From Pseudoscleropodium purum (Eukaryota > Streptophyta > Bryopsida > Hypnales > Brachytheciaceae): a stretch of 64,000 nucleotides of DNA. Location of the stretch: the NCBI GenBank assembly GCA_963969395.1, contig OZ017795.1, positions 41,521,063-41,585,062 of the forward strand. Direction: 5' to 3'. A program made the translations under genes and the position numbers. Below the pieces are notes generated by a model. The model was not told the DNA's origin and made no database searches. It saw nothing but the letters and a program-made list of their open reading frames with translations. This document shows positions 26,101 to 37,112 of this stretch, in pieces (within the stretch, counting starts at the first letter, position 1; each line of letters opens with the position of its first letter).

Positions 26101-27512
26101 CAAATACAACGTCAGTATATATGTAAATCTGCAAAACCTAGACCATCAAAAGAAGTGTACCTAAGCCCACAATTTTGAGAAGACTTGTTCACTCCAACAT
26201 CCTTGACGTACTGAGACCCTACTCAAAGAATTCTCACAATATCCCTTAAGAGCCCTAAAATTGGCCACTGCCAAATCTATAAGGGTTGAAATAAACCATT
26301 TAGGAAGCTCTCAAGGAGGGCAACAAAATGAACAATTAGAACGAAACGACCATACCCTGCATTTTGAACAATAGAGACATGCTCTTTGATAAAAAATTAA
26401 AAAAAATACGTTAGGATTACGTTCTTCGACAGAATTACGATTGTAAAATTACTACAATCAAGTATTAACTTCCAAAGCAGACTTTTTGTACTAGCTTGGG
26501 CGCTTCCAGGTTAACTGTTCCCTGGCTCATTTGCAAAAGTGCAGAGAAAAAATGAATTGGCATACGTGACAGAACAAAACCATGATCGTTTCTAGAATGT
26601 GCACGAGAAATAACCTGCTCGCCTTTCTGGAAGTCGGCTTCACTTCTAGCAGCATCTTCGAGGTTGATAGGGAGCTGAACCGCAGCTTTGCTAATGCAGT
26701 GAACCTTCGTAACAAGTAACTCAACCTGCGATGAAAGTCCACAATGTCACCTCAACTATAAGTGCCCTAAATGACCAAAAGTGACTACCTCCATATCTAC
26801 AGGAGTAAAATAAACCGTTTCAGAAGCTTTAACGAAGGTGACAAAATGTATCAGCAGAAAGAAGAAATCACGCCCTACATTTTTGAATGATCAGTTATGT
26901 TTTGGAAGTTCCTATAAACAACTATCAGCTTCCAAAATGAACATGTTTAGTTTCAGTTTCCAGTTGGGTACCTAAGAAGAGAGTAGTGGAATCACCAACA
27001 TCCACAATTTATGCACCCTTTATAACAAAATTCAGAATGAAATCAGAACTTACAGGCTGGGAAGTCCCCTCCACAGGCTTAGCCGGAACAACCACAACGC
27101 CTTCCACATCCACGATACTCTCCTTGTTCAGCTTGGTCACAAACTTCACCATGCCTTTGCTCACCACGTTTTCCTTAACTGAGACAACACACTGGACAGT
27201 ATGACCCGCTTCTCTGACCACCAAAAAGGCCATACTACCTTTCCCACGGACAGTGTGAACTCTCCCTCGCACTAACACAGTATTTCCTGCAAGGCCTCCT
27301 GCTAAATTACCAACCTCGGACCATTCTCTGCCGCTCCTCTCTTTGCTTTGCAAATTCTCCAAGGGAACATCGCCGTAATTGACTGCCAAAGGATCCTCCT
27401 CCTCCGCATTCAATTGCACGCCTGCCATCTGCTTGAGAATGTTCTTCTTCGCCAGCTTTTCCAGCTTGGCCTTCTCCTTCTTGCTCAAGGGAGATACCGA
27501 CACCTCCTCCAT
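23109..27512 (-). CDS. Aspartyl-tRNA synthetase, cytosolic (10 exons, 525 aa)
   Basis: Class IIb synthetase that charges tRNA-Asp in the cytosol. Exons (minus): 27054-27512, 26615-26725, 25976-26089, 25255-25545, 24988-25098, 24769-24822, 24556-24635, 24038-24153, 23757-23871, 23109-23235; all junctions GT/AG, total 1,578 nt. The start is firm: an in-frame TGA lies six codons upstream. Residues 1-45 form a Lys/Glu-rich eukaryotic extension without a targeting peptide. An OB-fold anticodon-binding domain follows (about 75-180). The catalytic domain shows the flipping-loop region ASEGG (251-255), [10 protein letters not shown] (271-280), motif 2 FRAED (296-300) with HRHLCEF nearby, and motif 3 GVGVGLER (492-499). 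Length fits eukaryotic cytosolic enzymes (about 500-560 aa) rather than bacterial or organellar ones. Two telo-boxes lie upstream. Plant homologues include the IBI1 protein; any such extra role here is unproven. Confidence 0.96.
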
Positions 27513-27588
27513 TGTGACAAGAGATGCTAACCCTCAGTCTCTACAGTCCGCAACCAAAGTCCGCAACGAGTTGGGTGCAAGGAGAGTT

Positions 27589-27614
27589 AAACCCTAAACG
27601 ACACAAAACCCTAA
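27589..27614 (-). promoter_or_regulatory. Pair of telo-box motifs upstream of the AspRS gene
   Basis: Two exact AAACCCTAA motifs (27589-27597 and 27606-27614), 17 bp apart, lie 77-102 bp upstream of the aspartyl-tRNA synthetase ATG. In plants this motif is a known promoter element of translation-apparatus genes such as ribosomal proteins and eEF1A, so it fits the neighbouring gene. Whether it is in the promoter or 5' UTR cannot be told without the transcription start. Confidence 0.6.
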
Positions 27615-29614
27615 ACCTTGATGAGTTCCCAATCAAAGCACTTAAAATTCAGATGCGAGAGAATCCTCCTCTTGCAACATTCACCGTGGAAATCGTTCTT
27701 TTGGGTACCTCGTGAATCATTTGCTTAGAAGAACCCAAGACCACTTTTGTATAAGACCTCCCCTTTCACACATAAAGTTTTGAGGATGAACATTTGTACT
27801 AGAGGAGCCGACCCATTTCCGATCAACATCCCATTTTCATAATGTAGACTGCTGAATTTTCGATCAATTGTGCATAGGTGACAGCTCACGTATAATAGGA
27901 ACAGTAGAAATGTTTGGGAGGTATACATTGAAACCATAAAATGATCACAATATGTACATTGAAAGTCACAATGATCACCTACATCGATTTTGTAACTAGT
28001 CTATGGTTGGAAATTGGTTTGACTACTGATCCAAAATGGGGCAAATAGAATCTTCACAAAAAAAATTTATGATAATTTTGTTTTTGAGCAAAAAAATGTC
28101 AAAAATTGGAAAATCCTTCTTAAATCTATTTCTCTATACAGAGAAATTTTCTCCTCAACTTCCTCCATGCTACAAATAGGATAAACTACTTAAATGATTA
28201 GAAATGGGTGATCATCATAATACTATTATAAATAGAAGGATTCTTTGTCATCCATCAAGCATTTTTAATTAAGTTGTTTGTCATTATAGGGTTAAGTAGA
28301 ACAAAATTGCAAAGGATATAGCTAAACTTGTACTAATAAAAAGGATAAGAGTATCCAAAAAAAAAATTGTTGGATTCCTATTGTTGTAAATTAGAGTAAT
28401 TACAACTCTAATTTTAAAGTCATAAACTTTAGAGCTAAGAAACTTCCTTATTCAAATCCTATGATATCACTAATCCTACCAATCATAGTGACAAATGTAC
28501 ATAATTCACCAAAATCTCATTAAGAGTAACTTGCAAGCTAGGGTAAATATATGGTTGTGGGTAGAGATGCTTAGGGTTACTACCATAGATTGCAAAGCAC
28601 CGGCATTGATGTAGTCAAGTGGAAACTAAATGCAAAAGACTAGACTCCAATACCTACATAAGATTTGATCATTTGTGCATTAAATTGAAGGTATACAACT
28701 AAGCCTTTTGTTATATATTGAAATAATTTTTCAATTATAGTTTTTTTGAATGTAGCAATTAATATTATTAATAATAACTATATATTTATTTATTATTTCT
28801 ATTTAATATTTACTTACATCTAATACTATAAAAAAATTAAAATTTATAAATTTTATAATTGACACATGTCTCTTATTCATTCTAATTGTATATTATTGTA
28901 TTGAATGTTTTCTTTTTTATTACAAAACATTACAGACCTCCTACAATTAAAGGTTTTATTTTATCCCTAAAATCAAAATCATCACTATGCAAATATAAAT
29001 TTTAGGTATAAAAATCTTCTAATATTGAAATTAATAATATAAATTATAAAAACAAGTGCCAAATCTTATAGCTAAAACTCCTCGCATGTTTTGTACCAAT
29101 CATTTATACTTTGTTTTCAATTTTTTTTGTATTATTTTAACAAAGTAATAATACAACTATATAAATATTTAGTTGTGTACTACTAAGTTTCATCAAATAT
29201 CCAAAGATGCATTTTCAAGATTCCAATTACCAAAGTTGACTAAAAATGTCATTACCAAAGTTGACTAAAATTGTCTTAACCCTAAAAGTATGTGTGACTA
29301 TTTTTTTCCAAACTTCAAAGTTCCTCTTTGTATGCTTCCATTTTGCAATTATATATGATTGAATTTTTAAATTTTCAAAAATGTAATTATATGTCTTCTA
29401 TAAGCAATAAGGATTTCAGATTTTGTGAAAATTTAAAATTCTTCTACATGGTTTAAATTTTAAAGTGAAAATAATTCATATCGAATACAAAATATTTTGA
29501 AAAAATCATAACATTTTTCCATCTGTAGGTTTATATGATAGTTTAGAAAATTATGTTGCAAAAAACTATCAATCATTTCATTCTAAACTAAGAAAACAAC
29601 ACTCTATGTAATAG
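27615..29614. other. AT-rich intergenic DNA
   Basis: No gene seen. From about 28,000 the sequence is strongly AT-rich with A and T runs. One short tandem repeat (29226-29275) is listed separately. Confidence 0.55.
29226..29275. repeat. Tandem duplication, 25-bp unit, two copies
   Basis: Units 29226-29250 and 29251-29275 both begin ATTACCAAAGTTGACTAAAA and differ at one position (A/T). It is a local duplication with no evident function. Confidence 0.85.
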
Positions 29615-32600
29615 GTACCAATGTTGTACACGCAATCTAGACATAAGTATCTTTACACACTAAAATGTGGTAAGATGACACAGATTATTGTCCTAGGGAA
29701 TTCTAGTGATGTTCTTCTAAACTTCAATATCTGGATTGTCTCTTTCTCTCTTCTTTCGGCTACTCTCTTCCTCTCTCTTCTGGATTTAACTACTATTCAG
29801 ATTCCAATCCGGATCTAGTATCACCCGATTTCTAGTTAAGTCTCTCCAAAGTACTAGTTTTCAATTCCTCTATTTTACCATTAGAAGGTCTGCTATTGAT
29901 CTTTCGAGGGATAGGGACTTCACCACTCTAGTTCTCACACTTACTAAACTAACTAAAACACACAAAACACACAAGTAATCAAGGTGTTGCAACAAAGAAG
30001 AAAGATCCGAATTCTCACAACTTTCCAGATGGCCTATTTGGCAAGTAGATCACTCAGGATTTTCCACACTCTCCTCCACTACAACGACAGATCACAAGCA
30101 TCAAAAACCGACAAGGAATAGTCTTTCTAAATGTTTAGACGGATTCTAAGGTTTGCAGACCTTCCGATGAGTGGAAGTTTGCCCTAGCGGTTGCTAATCT
30201 TTGCACAGAATTAGACATGATTCCAAACCTGCACTCACGCCACTTTTTAACTGAACTAGATTACCGTTCTGGTAGTTCAAAGGCACCACACGCAACTCCT
30301 TAGTTACAAATCCAACACTATTACAATACTACTCCCTCAATCTCATTTGATTATTCAAAATTCGGATTCCTCCTCACCCATCCTTCTCACATCTCAATAC
30401 TCCAAGCAATAAATCAACACAATTTGAATACAAAGTTGGAGCCCGAATGTCCATTAGATGGCTCAGATTACAGAAGTGAATGAAATACAATGGAATAATT
30501 GCTAAGATGGAACGAGAGGGCAACAAACTTGCCCGCCTTTTAAAACTAAAACCAAAACCAAAGTCAACGCCTAAAAAACCAAAAAGGCACTCCGGAAATC
30601 AAAACAACTATATAATGAACACCTCAAGATATCCGGAAAGTTCACAGCCCACTGTCCCTAGAAATTTGGAATCCAAGACCACGCTTGGAAAATTCATTCA
30701 AGAATCTAAAAAAATCCTAACTAATTGCTTGCTATCTACCTACCTTGCCGTGCCTTCTTCGAATTGCTCTCGCTTTAACTACTTAGAGTCTTCACAAGTA
30801 TATTTTTCGTTGCCAACAAGGTTTGAGGCTTCTGTTGAATTTTCGGAGGTGAGTCTTTATCATTCGTCTTTTCCTCGGATCCAAACTTCAACACATCCTC
30901 TTTTGATTTCTCGATCTCCGTAATCTCCGATTTCTTCACCTGCACCAAGTCACTAAGCTCGATCTTCATACAATCTTGCTTCAATGACTCCTGCCACATA
31001 CGTGAAAAGTCTTTTGGATGAGACCAAGCTAGATTCTCTAAGACACCCATCCAGTCATTGAAGTTCCCTCGACCTTCAATCCTACCTTCTTAGTCTTTCC
31101 GGCTACAACCTATCTAGATGGTGGAAAGGTTGGGACAGAAAGTTCTTGCTATACAAGAATGGGTTCTTCTCTCGACTCCCTCTCTGACACTAGTACCATG
31201 TGTTTTGTTGGAGTTTGCACTTGACCCACTTCCATCCTTGCAGTTGAAGTCAAAATAGCCTTCAGTCCTTCTGGTTGTGGTTGAATTGGAATACTAGTAA
31301 CCGACCAGATCGGAGTCTAACAAGTCAAAGTCTGTTTAGCCGAAGTACCCTAAAATATATCTCTAGAGACTTCCGGAAACTCTGCCAAGTTTATGACCCT
31401 ATCCAAATTTAGATGTCCCAACAACTTGTACATGTCCTTCAAGATAACTCTCATCTGGGCCTCATAGTCAATCATGATCTGCACCATTTTAGATCCAATT
31501 TAGTGGCCTCCTTTCTTCATCCAGTCGTCGTATAAATTGGATCTAATCACCATATGCTCTGGCATCTTGACTCGTTCTTTCAGGTCGTCAACAAGTCGAA
31601 GGGCATCCGTCTCTTTTTGCCTCGCTGTGTTGAGCTCTTACTCTATCTAGTCCAATTGGGATTTGAGGTCATCCCTTTCTTCTTCCAGTTTTCGGATCTG
31701 CTTTGCCTTCTACTCTAACTCCTCTAGATCCGGCCACTTCCAGATCTCGTCCAAAATCTGGTCCAATTCCACTTTGAGTTCTTCCGCAATGATAAGTATG
31801 ACGTTTGCTACATCGTCATACACTTGCTTGACTTGCTGCATCCACTGGAACCTAGATTCAAAGAAGTCAAGCTCTTCTAATTGATTTGGAAGCTAGCTGG
31901 GTTCTCCTCAATTTAAAATTGACACCTTCTCTTGTGTAGCCAGATCCGTAGACTTCCATCGCTTCCAGTCAGCCAACTCTTTTTCTTCCGATTGTCCTCC
32001 TTTTTTGGATTTTTTCTTTTCCTTTTCAAATTCATCTATCAGTCCATACTTTAGGATGTCAACTCCAGTATTGTATTGGATCGTTTCATGACCACTCAAA
32101 AACTCCTTGTGATGGTAGAGGTGGAACAAGTACGGGGTGATAGGATTGTGCCTTGTCCTAGCCATGTGATCAACTAGTTTGGCAACTACACCTTGAACCA
32201 CTTTCCTCCAATGTACAATCCGGTCCTCTAAGGCCCCAAAGATGGTATTAGCCACCATGACCATAACCCGGGTAGGCTTTTCCGAGTAGAGAATCGAAAT
32301 TAGAAATTGCAATATCCTTCTATGCCTCTCATCATTCTAATCACTAATAGTGAAACCTTCCTTCATGTGAGCCTGACTCCAGAATTTTCCAATCACATAC
32401 TTATCTAACCTCCCAGCTAACCTGCTCTTCTTGAATGAATATATATCCGCCCAGATGTCTTCCGTCCAAGCTACAAGTCGACCCCTCATTGTCAACTCAT
32501 ACTGGTTCAGAACTCAATAAATGAGTTCTTAAATCATCTCCTCGTTCTTCATACTCCACAGCCTATCTAACAATCCAATGCACTTGATACACATGAGGAC

Positions 32601-33080
32601 CTCTTTTAGCTGCACTCAGTGGACCGGATCGAAAGGAATGACCAGACAGACCATCCAAGCTACCACTACAGGCTTTCGTACAAGCAAATCACCAACCGAC
32701 ACCATGAATCACCGACACCCGACAACCTAATCCGATGCAAACGGCACCGGCCTTTCCATTATCTCCTTATCATAGTCGCTAACTCACCACTCTTTATCTC
32801 AACTATATATCCACAAGGTTAAGTAACTAGAAAAGGAGAAAAGTGAAGTGGCGGTGGGTTTAAGTACCCATCATGTGGTTGACAATTCCCGGTGGAAAAT
32901 GGGCAAAAGACTGTTTCCATAATGGTACCCTAGTTCCCTAGACTGGAACCCTAGAACATAAGTTCTCAAGATCCGGAACTTTTCCAGATTTTGAATCCGT
33001 ATTGGATCCGTTTCGGTAACGCTAGTAACAATTTTAGCAATCCAGAAACTGACTATTTCTAAAATAGTCTTAAGATAGCC
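29615..33080 (-). mobile_element. Degenerate retroelement-like block
   Basis: A 3.4-kb block with clearly higher GC than both sides. It contains a long, stop-riddled reading frame on the minus strand (see 30760-32560) and sequence without coding sense at both ends that could be decayed terminal repeats. I could not pair two terminal repeats or find target duplications or a primer-binding site, so the outer limits are set only by the change in composition. No reverse transcriptase, integrase or protease motif was seen, so this would be a partial or non-autonomous element. Confidence 0.4.
30760..32560 (-). pseudogene. Broken gag-like reading frame (coiled-coil protein of a mobile element)
   Basis: Reading the minus strand in one frame from about 32560 gives a coherent protein interrupted by stop codons (for example TAA and TGA near 32535 and 32520, TAG near 32340, and several between 31900 and 31050). 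An N-terminal part (about 32495-31910) has a W-T-E-D-I-W motif, a K-K-S-R-L-A-G-R-L block and a T-P-Y-L-F-H-L-Y-H-H motif. A Lys/Glu-rich stretch follows, then a long heptad-like coiled coil (about 31880-31560). The last 91-codon open piece, 31050-30775, is Lys/Glu/Ser-rich. This layout resembles the gag-like proteins of decayed plant elements, but the exact family is not recognised. No nucleic-acid-binding Cys knuckle was seen. The stops fit C-to-T decay. Confidence 0.45.
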
Positions 33081-34548
33081 AAAATCCCTATGGATTATCT
33101 AAAAAATAAAAAATTGTAAATGTTTCTTTCTTTATTCTAGCCTAATCCTATTTGGGTGGAGTTTCCATGCTCCTACAACCAAAAACTTAAATTGCAATCA
33201 AATAAAGAATTTTAGAAAAATTTTAAATTGGAGTAGGAACTAAAGTGACTTGATAATCTTCATTTCATTAGTTGGTCTCAAATTCAATAAAGATCATTAC
33301 TCATGATTCAAAATTTACATCAAAAGCAAGGACTTAGAAAATTTCAAAATATATTATGTAGTGCCTTGTGAATCAAGTTAGCATCTACTTATATAGAAAA
33401 GTCATAAATACCACAATGACAATGAAGCAATATTTAATACCATTCTTAATTGAATATGTATTCAAACACCTCCTATCAAGAAAATTGGGTGAGAAATTGT
33501 GTTTTCATCCAATAGGTCCTCACAAAATCATTCACCAATCAATAATTGGTTGCTGTAACATTAAAGGGAACAATTATTTCTTATTCAAAAGTTTTTTGCA
33601 AAATATCCAAAATTGTTTGTGTACAAATGTCATGTGTATTTTTGAACAAATTTCAAAGAGTTAATCCCTAAAAATTCAAGGCTTTTTGGATTTAAAAACA
33701 TCATTGCTTTTGAAGTGTAATGGATCTAAATGTCTCTAAGGTATATAAATCTCAACTATATAGTCTTGTAGTATATGTGTTGTAGATGATGTGAATCAAA
33801 TTTGAAGTCATTTGGCCACATAGATTGCAAGATTATGATGTTTCAGTGTTGAAAAACAATGTTGAAATTTTCCTAGCAACACATTTGTAGGTGATATTTG
33901 ATTTCTAAACCTACTTAATTGAAAAAACTTTAAACTATAAAGTGATTCAAGACTTGAATATAAACACATTGGTGAAAAAAAACATCATTCAACAAACTCA
34001 TTGTGTTTGCAAAATGGCTTTGAAATGTCAAAAAATAGCAAAAAAAGTTGCCAAAAGCACCACTAAAGTTAAACTTCTTTCTACTAAAATGCTTCTTACA
34101 CACTCATAACTTCTTGGATTGATATGAAATTTTAATGACAAAAACTAGACTAATATGTGCAACTTTTCCAAAAAAATTATTAGAAACGAAATTTGTGTTA
34201 AGAAGAAACAAAATATTGAAGTTCACTGCAATCAAAAAATGTCTAGATTTTGAATTTAGAATTGCTTCCAAAAATTCAAAAGAACTTGGATTGACATGAA
34301 AATTTTACTGCAATAATTAGACTTCAAAGGAAATATAATTCTATTTTTTATTTTTTTATTGAAAGCGAATATTGGATGAAGGAGATACAAGACCCCAAAG
34401 TTGTAGCCATCAAATGCAATTTGGTGAAGTCAAATTAAACATATAAACTTTGATTGGCTTTCAAAAAATCAATACATTTTAGATTGATTTGAAAAAATAT
34501 CTACATAAACTAGAAAAGAGAGCTCAAATTTTCCAACAAGTTTGATTG
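33081..34548. other. AT-rich intergenic DNA
   Basis: No gene seen. The 98-codon open frame at 33368-33664 (plus) has no recognisable domain or exon partners. A TTAATCCCTAAA at about 33661 resembles one end of the TTAA element family, but no partner end was found. Confidence 0.5.
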
Positions 34549-35440
34549 AATCACTAAAAGAAAATGAAGGATTTTGCAACTATAGTATACAACTCATTTT
34601 ATAGTTGCATAGGACATTTCCAACTAGGTGACAATTTAGAGTCCACAATTGTAGTAGACAAGTTGCATTAATTGCAGTTTAGTCGCGTAGGTTTTGTCAT
34701 TCGATAGCACACAGAGAACTTCATTGATTTTTGCAACTTATTTGCAACTTGTAGATTTGTAGATTTTAAAATATTAATCTCAATAATTTGTAGATTTTAA
34801 AATTTCATATCTACCTTTCTTTAAATTTTAGAATTTTAGAACTAACTTTTGTCCTAGATTTTTGAATTTCAAATGTACCTTCTTCATAGATTTCAAAAAT
34901 TCAATTTCATAGATTTTACAATTTCTTTCATTTTAATTATTTTTTAATTTTTACAGATTGTAGAAAATCTACAAATTATAGAAATCTACAAGTTGTAGAA
35001 ATCTTAGAATTCTATCAAAAAAATTCATAGTACAAGATTATTATATCTTATGAGTCTTATATGTCCAACCTAGTGATACTTTTTACAATTGATTTGAGAC
35101 AATTGATATAAGACAAATGAGAATGAACTCTTAAAGCAACTAGGAAACAACTAAAAAACAACTAGTGTGCGATTGAAAAGCAACTAAAAAAAAACTATCA
35201 ATGGTCATTTTAGAGTTGCATGATACTTGTATAGGACATTAGTTGTTTCTTCATCGTTTTTTGCAACTATAGAATGATTGCTTTGCAACTAAAACAATGT
35301 ATCAATGTTGTAAAACAACAACATAAAACAATTACATTAGATTTGGTGCTAATAGAGAGGATTAGAATCACATGATAGTTGCATAGGACATTAGTTGCAT
35401 ATTAGTTGGTTGTCCTAAACATGTTTTTCTTCTAGTAAAT
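34549..35440. mobile_element. Non-autonomous CACTA-type transposon (886 bp) with 3-bp target duplication
   Basis: The left end is CACTAAAAGAAAA (from 34552). The right end, read on the other strand, is TACTAGAAGAAAAA (to 35437). Both match the plant CACTA consensus end CACTACAAGAAAA. The 3-bp sequence AAT flanks both ends (34549-34551, 35438-35440), the duplication size known for this superfamily. The interior has no coding capacity. It is filled with sub-terminal repeats of a TAGTTGCATAGGACATT unit (about 34598, 35377 and a variant near 35215), many GCAACT motifs in both directions, and a repeat of TTTGTAGATTTTAAAAT (34749-34803). Such repeats are the usual transposase-binding layout of CACTA elements. 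Confidence 0.75.
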
Positions 35441-36226
35441 TTGGACATTAAATGCAAAGGTTACAACACTTTGAATTGGACTTGAAACTTGAAACTATAT
35501 AATGAACACTTTTGGTCCCTTGGGATATTTAAAGGTTAAGATTTATGAAATATAATATATTGTTCCTAAATGAGAAATGATCTTTGTTAAACTTGTTTGA
35601 ACATTAGTAAAATAGAACATTTTAAGCTTCATGAATTGAGACTATTCAAATTTGGTGTACAAATTTTGAAGTTTCCATATATCAATCTTTTTTTTATTTG
35701 AAACATCTCTAAGAATATAATTTATTGTTTACTCTATTTATTGGAATTTTCTAAAAACTACACTAGTTAAGCTTGTTGTTGAAGCAATCAAGCTGCTACC
35801 ATAGTGTAGAGACAACCAAGATATGGTTCTCTACTTTCTATAAACACTCAAGTCATCTATTTCTATTAAAGGGAAGCAACCCATTTCTAACTACTTAAGC
35901 AATTTTTGGTATTTGCAAGGCGAGATTATTCTTGGGGTGAATTTTTACATGTGTAGAAATAGGTATTAAAAGGTTTGCACAATTTTCCCAATTTTTTTCC
36001 ACAATACATAATTATTAAGATTTTTTTAACGGAAGATGGACTTTCTCTTATATTGGTGATATAGGCTTTTTTTTCCAACCCAAAGTTGCACCATAATTAA
36101 TCATTGTTCATCCCTTTTCCATGGAAAGAGAATAGCCTACATTACCAAAATAGAGTGTCAATAAAAAATGGATTGCCTTCTATAGCTAATATGATATGAA
36201 AATGGACACTTTGATCCAAACATGCA
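35441..36226. other. AT-rich intergenic DNA
   Basis: No gene or clear repeat seen between the CACTA-type element and TTAA element C. Confidence 0.5.
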
Positions 36227-37112
36227 TTAATCCCTAAAGGACCAACATGGTGTTTTTAGCATTATAAATTTTTTGGATAGGTACCTGTGAGTGGAGATTT
36301 GATTTATTTTAGCCCCAAATTTTTCACAAGGTGTAGACAATGAATATCTTTTAGTGTGTCAAATTTCAAGACATTTGGAAATACAAGTCAAAAGTTATTA
36401 AGCAATATGTTGTTTAGATGTCAACTTGGGTAGCTTGGGCAGCTCTTTTGAAATCACTTTTTTCAAAAGTTACAATTTGAAATTGGTTTATTATATTTAT
36501 GTATGCATGGAAAGCTTTGAGTCATTCCATTTTAATTAGTGAGTCAAAAGTTATGAGGATTTTTAGTTTGCGGGCAGTTTTGGACTTTCTACTCTAAAAT
36601 AAACTTTAAAGTTCTATATTTAATTCAATTTTCAATATTTTTGGAAAAAAATTAATTGATAGAATGTAGATTGTTTATTACAACATTTCAACTATTGGGA
36701 TTGGCGTTTTTCAATTTTATAAATAAATTATTAACAATTTATTATTTTGCATCATTCCTTACTTCATTCTACTTACTTATTCCCTACATAACTTGTCATT
36801 AACAAAGAAAGTCCAAAGTTACAATCATTTTGTCTTTTATTTCATGCAAATCTGACCTATTGAACTACATTTGCCTAGATTTTAGCAAGGTAAAAAAATA
36901 GCACTTTTGCAAGTTTAAACACTAAGATCTTGCAATCCACGCAGTGGATTCTTTTGAAAAAAATTCCACGTCTTTTTAAGCTCCTATAATACAAGATCCT
37001 ACGGTTAAATACATTCAAAAATGTTTTTTTTCAAAAATTTGGTACTTGTACTAAACATGGCAATTTGGGGGCATTTTTAATGAAAACATAGTCAAGGAAC
37101 TTTAGGGGTTAA
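36227..37112. mobile_element. TTAA-flanked element C (878 bp, CCCTAAAG termini)
   Basis: The left end is TTAA then TCCCTAAAGGACC (from 36231). The right end is CTTTAGGGG then TTAA (to 37108). The terminal inverted repeats share CCCTAAAG. The interior is non-coding and AT-rich. By eye its reverse complement matches element A along most of A: the terminal 100 bp (36990-37100 against 6632-6740), the block 36670-36800 against 6840-6970, and a TTGGGCAGC-type patch near 36435 against 7087. The two copies are well diverged, which implies an old family. Confidence 0.7.

Noticed and set aside
30480..30923. Plus-strand 147-codon open frame
   Set aside because: Partly antisense to the broken gag-like frame, with no domain; composition reflects the retroelement-like block.
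33659..33675. TTAATCCCTAAA resembling a TTAA element left end
   Set aside because: No matching right end with TTAA was found at a plausible distance.
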